Below, piece after piece: positions 14,520 to 16,352 of a stretch of DNA of 16,352 nt. The position numbers and the translations under genes were made by a program. Positions within the stretch are counted from its first letter, which is position 1. Every line of letters starts with the position of its first letter. Under the pieces are notes generated by a model. The model was not told the DNA's origin. It was given only the letters and a program-made list of their open reading frames with translations, and made no database searches. This DNA comes from RGIG4140 sp045635565. Lineage in GTDB: Bacteria; Pseudomonadota; Alphaproteobacteria; CAAHEQ01; UBA3637. The DNA lies in NCBI GenBank assembly GCA_045635565.1, contig JAZTVX010000060.1, positions 1 through 16,352 of the forward strand, written 5' to 3'.

Positions 14520-14918
14520 ATGTTAAAAAAAATAATGGTATTAGCGTTAACGGTAACTTTGTTTGCTAGCGTTGCACAGGCTCGTCATCACGGTGGTTTT
14601 GTTGGTGGAGAAATGGCTCAACCGACACAAACGGGTGGTTTTAAAGGACCAGGTGTTGCTATGGGTACAGTTCAAGGATTAGCAGATATGAAAGATGATT
14701 CTCATGTGCTTTTAAAAGGCAACATTGAAAAAAGTTTAGGTGATGAAAAATATTTGTTCAAAGATTCGACAGGAACAATTGTTGTTGAAATTGATGATAA
14801 GCGTTGGCATGGTCAAACGGTTACACCACAAGATACAGTTGAAATTTTTGGTGAATTGGATAAAGAGTTAATCGGACAATCAGAAATAGATGTTAAACGT
14901 ATTATTCTTGTCAAATAA
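14520..14918 (+). CDS. YgiW/YdeI-family periplasmic BOF (OB-fold) stress protein
   Basis: 132 aa. Residues 1-21 are a signal peptide (MLKKIM, hydrophobic core, VAQA). The mature protein is one bacterial OB-fold (BOF, DUF388 family): GFKGPG, TVQGLADMKDDSHVLLKGNI, YLFKDSTGTIVVEID, then W.GQTVTP.DTVEIFGELDKE and IDVKRIILV. The family is periplasmic and linked in enterobacteria to peroxide, acid and cationic peptide tolerance; that role is inferred here. The ATG at 14520 has AAAGGAG upstream, whereas the longer frame from 14493 begins at the promoter. It is a single gene with its own terminator. Confidence 0.9.
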   Translation: MLKKIMVLALTVTLFASVAQARHHGGFVGGEMAQPTQTGGFKGPGVAMGTVQGLADMKDDSHVLLKGNIEKSLGDEKYLFKDSTGTIVVEIDDKRWHGQTVTPQDTVEIFGELDKELIGQSEIDVKRIILVK

Positions 14919-14928
14919 GAAAAAAACA

Positions 14929-14958
14929 CCCCGAAAATTACTTGTCCGATTTTCGGGG
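14929..14958 (+). terminator. Intrinsic terminator of the BOF gene
   Basis: CCCCGAAAAT (14929-14938) pairs with ATTTTCGGGG (14949-14958), followed by a T-run (14960-14967). It lies 10 bases after the stop codon. Confidence 0.9.
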
Positions 14959-14998
14959 ATTTTTTTTGTTTACATGAATAACGCTTCACTGTATTTAA

Positions 14999-15007
14999 CC
15001 CCCCCCC
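14999..15007. repeat. Run of nine C in an AT-rich intergenic gap
   Basis: The longest homopolymer of G or C noticed in the window, upstream of tRNA-Ser and downstream of the BOF terminator. No promoter or gene sits close enough to judge an effect of slippage. Confidence 0.7.
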
Positions 15008-15139
15008 ACTTTGGTGGCAAAGATTGATTCGGTTAAGGTTAAATAACTTATTTGGTGTGAAAAGTGAATTAAAGTGGGTTTTCATGTTATTTTTTTCTTG
15101 CAATTTTCAAAATAATATAGTAAAAGAGAAAAAATTCAA

Positions 15140-15230
15140 GGATGGGTGGCCGAGTGGTTGAAGGCGCACGCCTGGAAAGTGTGTTTAGGTCTAAAGCCTA
15201 ACGTGGGTTCGAATCCCACCCCATCCGCCA
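15140..15230 (+). tRNA. tRNA-Ser (GGA anticodon, reads UCC and UCU)
   Basis: A complete 91-base cloverleaf including the encoded 3' CCA. The acceptor stem GGATGGG pairs with CCCATCC with a G discriminator. The anticodon arm has loop CTGGAAA with anticodon GGA at 15174-15176. It has a long variable arm typical of serine tRNAs, and a T-arm GTGGG-TTCGAAT-CCCAC. An intrinsic terminator follows within five bases. Confidence 0.95.
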
Positions 15231-15234
15231 TTTT

Positions 15235-15267
15235 GCCCCTCAACTTTTAAGTTGCTGGGGCTTTTTT
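15235..15267 (+). terminator. Intrinsic terminator of tRNA-Ser
   Basis: GCCCC (15235-15239) with GGGGC (15257-15261), plus an inner CAACT/AGTTG pairing, followed by six T (15262-15267). Confidence 0.85.
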
Positions 15268-15311
15268 ATGATTTGATTTTATTTTAAACCTCATTATTTA
15301 CAGCACTATTT

Positions 15312-15647
15312 CAAAAAAACGATTCGTTTTTTGATGTTTTGAACAGTAATTTAAATATCAAAAAAGCCAGTTGCAAAACGCCAAAACCTGTTCAAAAATA
15401 AGGCTTAAAAATCAATGTATTCTCTTGAAAAAACGTGTCAAAAAAAGGTACGTTATTTTTCCCATATTATGATGCAAAATACCTCTTGTCAACTAAAAAA
15501 TGTAATCATCTGATTTTTATATCTTTTTTGCCTCATCACAAACACACCCCGTCTATCAAAAAAAAGTGTCAAAAAAACGTACCTTTTTTTGACACGTTTT
15601 TTAATGAGAAGGTTTTGTTTTTTTGAGATTATTTTAACGGAGGTTTT
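15312..15647 (+). repeat. Shared upstream module, copy 4
   Basis: This is the upstream region of the gene at 15648. It begins with an A/T-armed palindrome at 15312-15334 (AAAAAACGA and TCGTTTTTT around a central T). The 30-bp palindrome at 15566-15595 is near perfect (one central mismatch). A GTG-started frame of 63 codons (15435-15626) encodes a peptide nearly the same as in copy 3. The gene-facing TTGACA at the palindrome edge (15589-15594) is followed 16 bp later by GGTTTT, a poor -10. The distance from the outward -35 to the ATG is 161 bases, as in all other copies. Confidence 0.85.
15414..15492 (-). promoter_or_regulatory. Outward-facing promoter pair in module copy 4
   Basis: On the minus strand: TTGACA (15487-15492), 17 bp, TAATAT (15464-15469), then TTGACA (15436-15441), 16 bp, TACATT (15414-15419). 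They point towards the tRNA terminator, which would also stop transcripts from this side. No gene lies downstream on that strand. Confidence 0.5.
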
Positions 15648-16352
15648 ATGAATTTGAAAATGCCTTTTTTACATTGTTTTTTGAGCAAAAACACTCAAGA
15701 ATCCGGTCGTAGTATGGTTGAAATACTTGGTGTTTTGGCTGTAATGGGGGTCTTATCAGCCGGTGGGATTTATGGATATTCTTTTGCCATGGATAAATAT
15801 CGGGCTAACGATATTGTGTATGAAGTCAATCTGCGTGCCAATGATATCTGGCATAAATATCAGGAAATGCCTTTGCCTGAACCGAGTGAAGATGGCACGG
15901 ATTTTGATGAATTTCCGGATATAACGGGAACGGGTTATCCGATTTATATGACCTCTCACCCCGATGTTGCCTTTAAAACGTATGTTGAAGGTGTTTCTTC
16001 CCGTGTATGTAAAAATGTTATAAATATGAACTTAAACGGTGTTATTCAAGGGATTCAATTTGTGCAAGTTGCCCAAGGGGACGGGGATTTCATTAAATAC
16101 ACGGGCTCAGCCTCCATTTGTGGGGAAGATGAAACCGATAATTTACTTGTTTTTACATCATTTTTAGATTCGGAAAGTAATGAAGGGGGCGAAGGACAAA
16201 GTGGTGACCCTTGCGTTGAAGATGCTGATTGTAGCAGTCCTTGTGGTGATGCCACCTGTGATATGGATAAAATGGTTTGTAAAAACAGTTGTACAGGAAC
16301 CAATACACCTTTTTGTTATAGTGATGGTGGTGAAACAATGTGCGTTTCATGT
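15648..16352 (+). CDS. Cys-rich prepilin-like surface protein, N-terminal 235 aa (runs off window)
   Basis: Open to the window end. The leader of 20 residues ends in QESG, then RSMVE and a hydrophobic helix. The globular part shows ANDI, W.KYQ, a conserved cysteine in VSSRVCKNVINM and another in ASICGED. The Cys-rich part begins with CVEDADCSSPCGDATCD, close to CIYDEDCSSPC in the 903-aa protein. The RBS is AACGGAGG. The last codons in the window encode CVSC, so the CxxC repeats are just starting. It is the fourth member of the family and the only one beyond the housekeeping block. Confidence 0.85.
   Translation, partial: MNLKMPFLHCFLSKNTQESGRSMVEILGVLAVMGVLSAGGIYGYSFAMDKYRANDIVYEVNLRANDIWHKYQEMPLPEPSEDGTDFDEFPDITGTGYPIYMTSHPDVAFKTYVEGVSSRVCKNVINMNLNGVIQGIQFVQVAQGDGDFIKYTGSASICGEDETDNLLVFTSFLDSESNEGGEGQSGDPCVEDADCSSPCGDATCDMDKMVCKNSCTGTNTPFCYSDGGETMCVSC

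Noticed and set aside
14813..15103. 96-aa frame on the minus strand
   Set aside because: It runs through the BOF gene and its terminator and has no protein-like features; it is an antisense shadow.
15140..15230. tRNA-Ser as an integration site of a mobile island
   Set aside because: No duplicated 3' tRNA end or integrase is visible; retained only as a remark about gene order.

Overview
The window is AT-rich bacterial DNA (roughly 35% G+C by eye). It combines ordinary housekeeping genes with an expanded family of very large cysteine-rich proteins that begin with a type IV prepilin-like signal. The proteobacterial-type housekeeping proteins (MurA, D-aminoacyl-tRNA deacylase, CoaE, a YgiW-type BOF protein) and the QESG/RSMVE-type prepilin N-terminus suggest a host-associated alphaproteobacterium, possibly an uncultured gut lineage. 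That placement rests on recollection of similar proteins and is not verified.

Layout. (1) 1-4083 and its coding extension to 7074: a partial prepilin-like gene on the minus strand (1-108), a complete 903-aa gene on the minus strand (511-3222), and a divergent 996-aa gene on the plus strand (4084-7074). (2) 7075-7442: a noncoding gap between convergent genes. (3) 7443-14918: a compact block of ordinary genes. It holds a TPR protein and a LOG-family phosphoribohydrolase (minus), a rubredoxin (plus), a dtd / small ORF / murA operon (minus), an SMR transporter (plus), a META-domain lipoprotein (minus), coaE (plus), an unknown 136-aa protein (minus), a lipoprotein coupled to a membrane-anchored methyltransferase (plus), and a YgiW/YdeI-family BOF protein (plus). 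(4) 15140-15230: tRNA-Ser(GGA). (5) 15648-16352: a fourth prepilin-like gene, truncated by the window end.

The most unusual feature is a module of about 270-330 bp that precedes all four prepilin-like genes with identical spacing to the start codon. Each copy has near-inverted-repeat ends built around TACCTTTTTTTGACAC, a 30-bp palindrome next to the gene, and a near-consensus promoter (TTGACA, 17 bp, TA[AG]TAT) in the middle that points away from the gene. Each copy also has a 56-63 codon GTG-started reading frame that is open in all four. Only the copy before the 996-aa gene has a good gene-facing -10 box. This looks like a shared switch, or a shared control and recombination cassette, for a variable surface-protein family. 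Near-identical 5' ends and divergent Cys-rich C-termini fit gene conversion or cassette exchange, but no inversion or variation is directly shown by a single sequence.

Several start codons were moved downstream of the longest frame because promoters and Shine-Dalgarno sequences agree on the shorter forms (TPR protein, LOG, rubredoxin, Dtd, the 136-aa protein, BOF protein).
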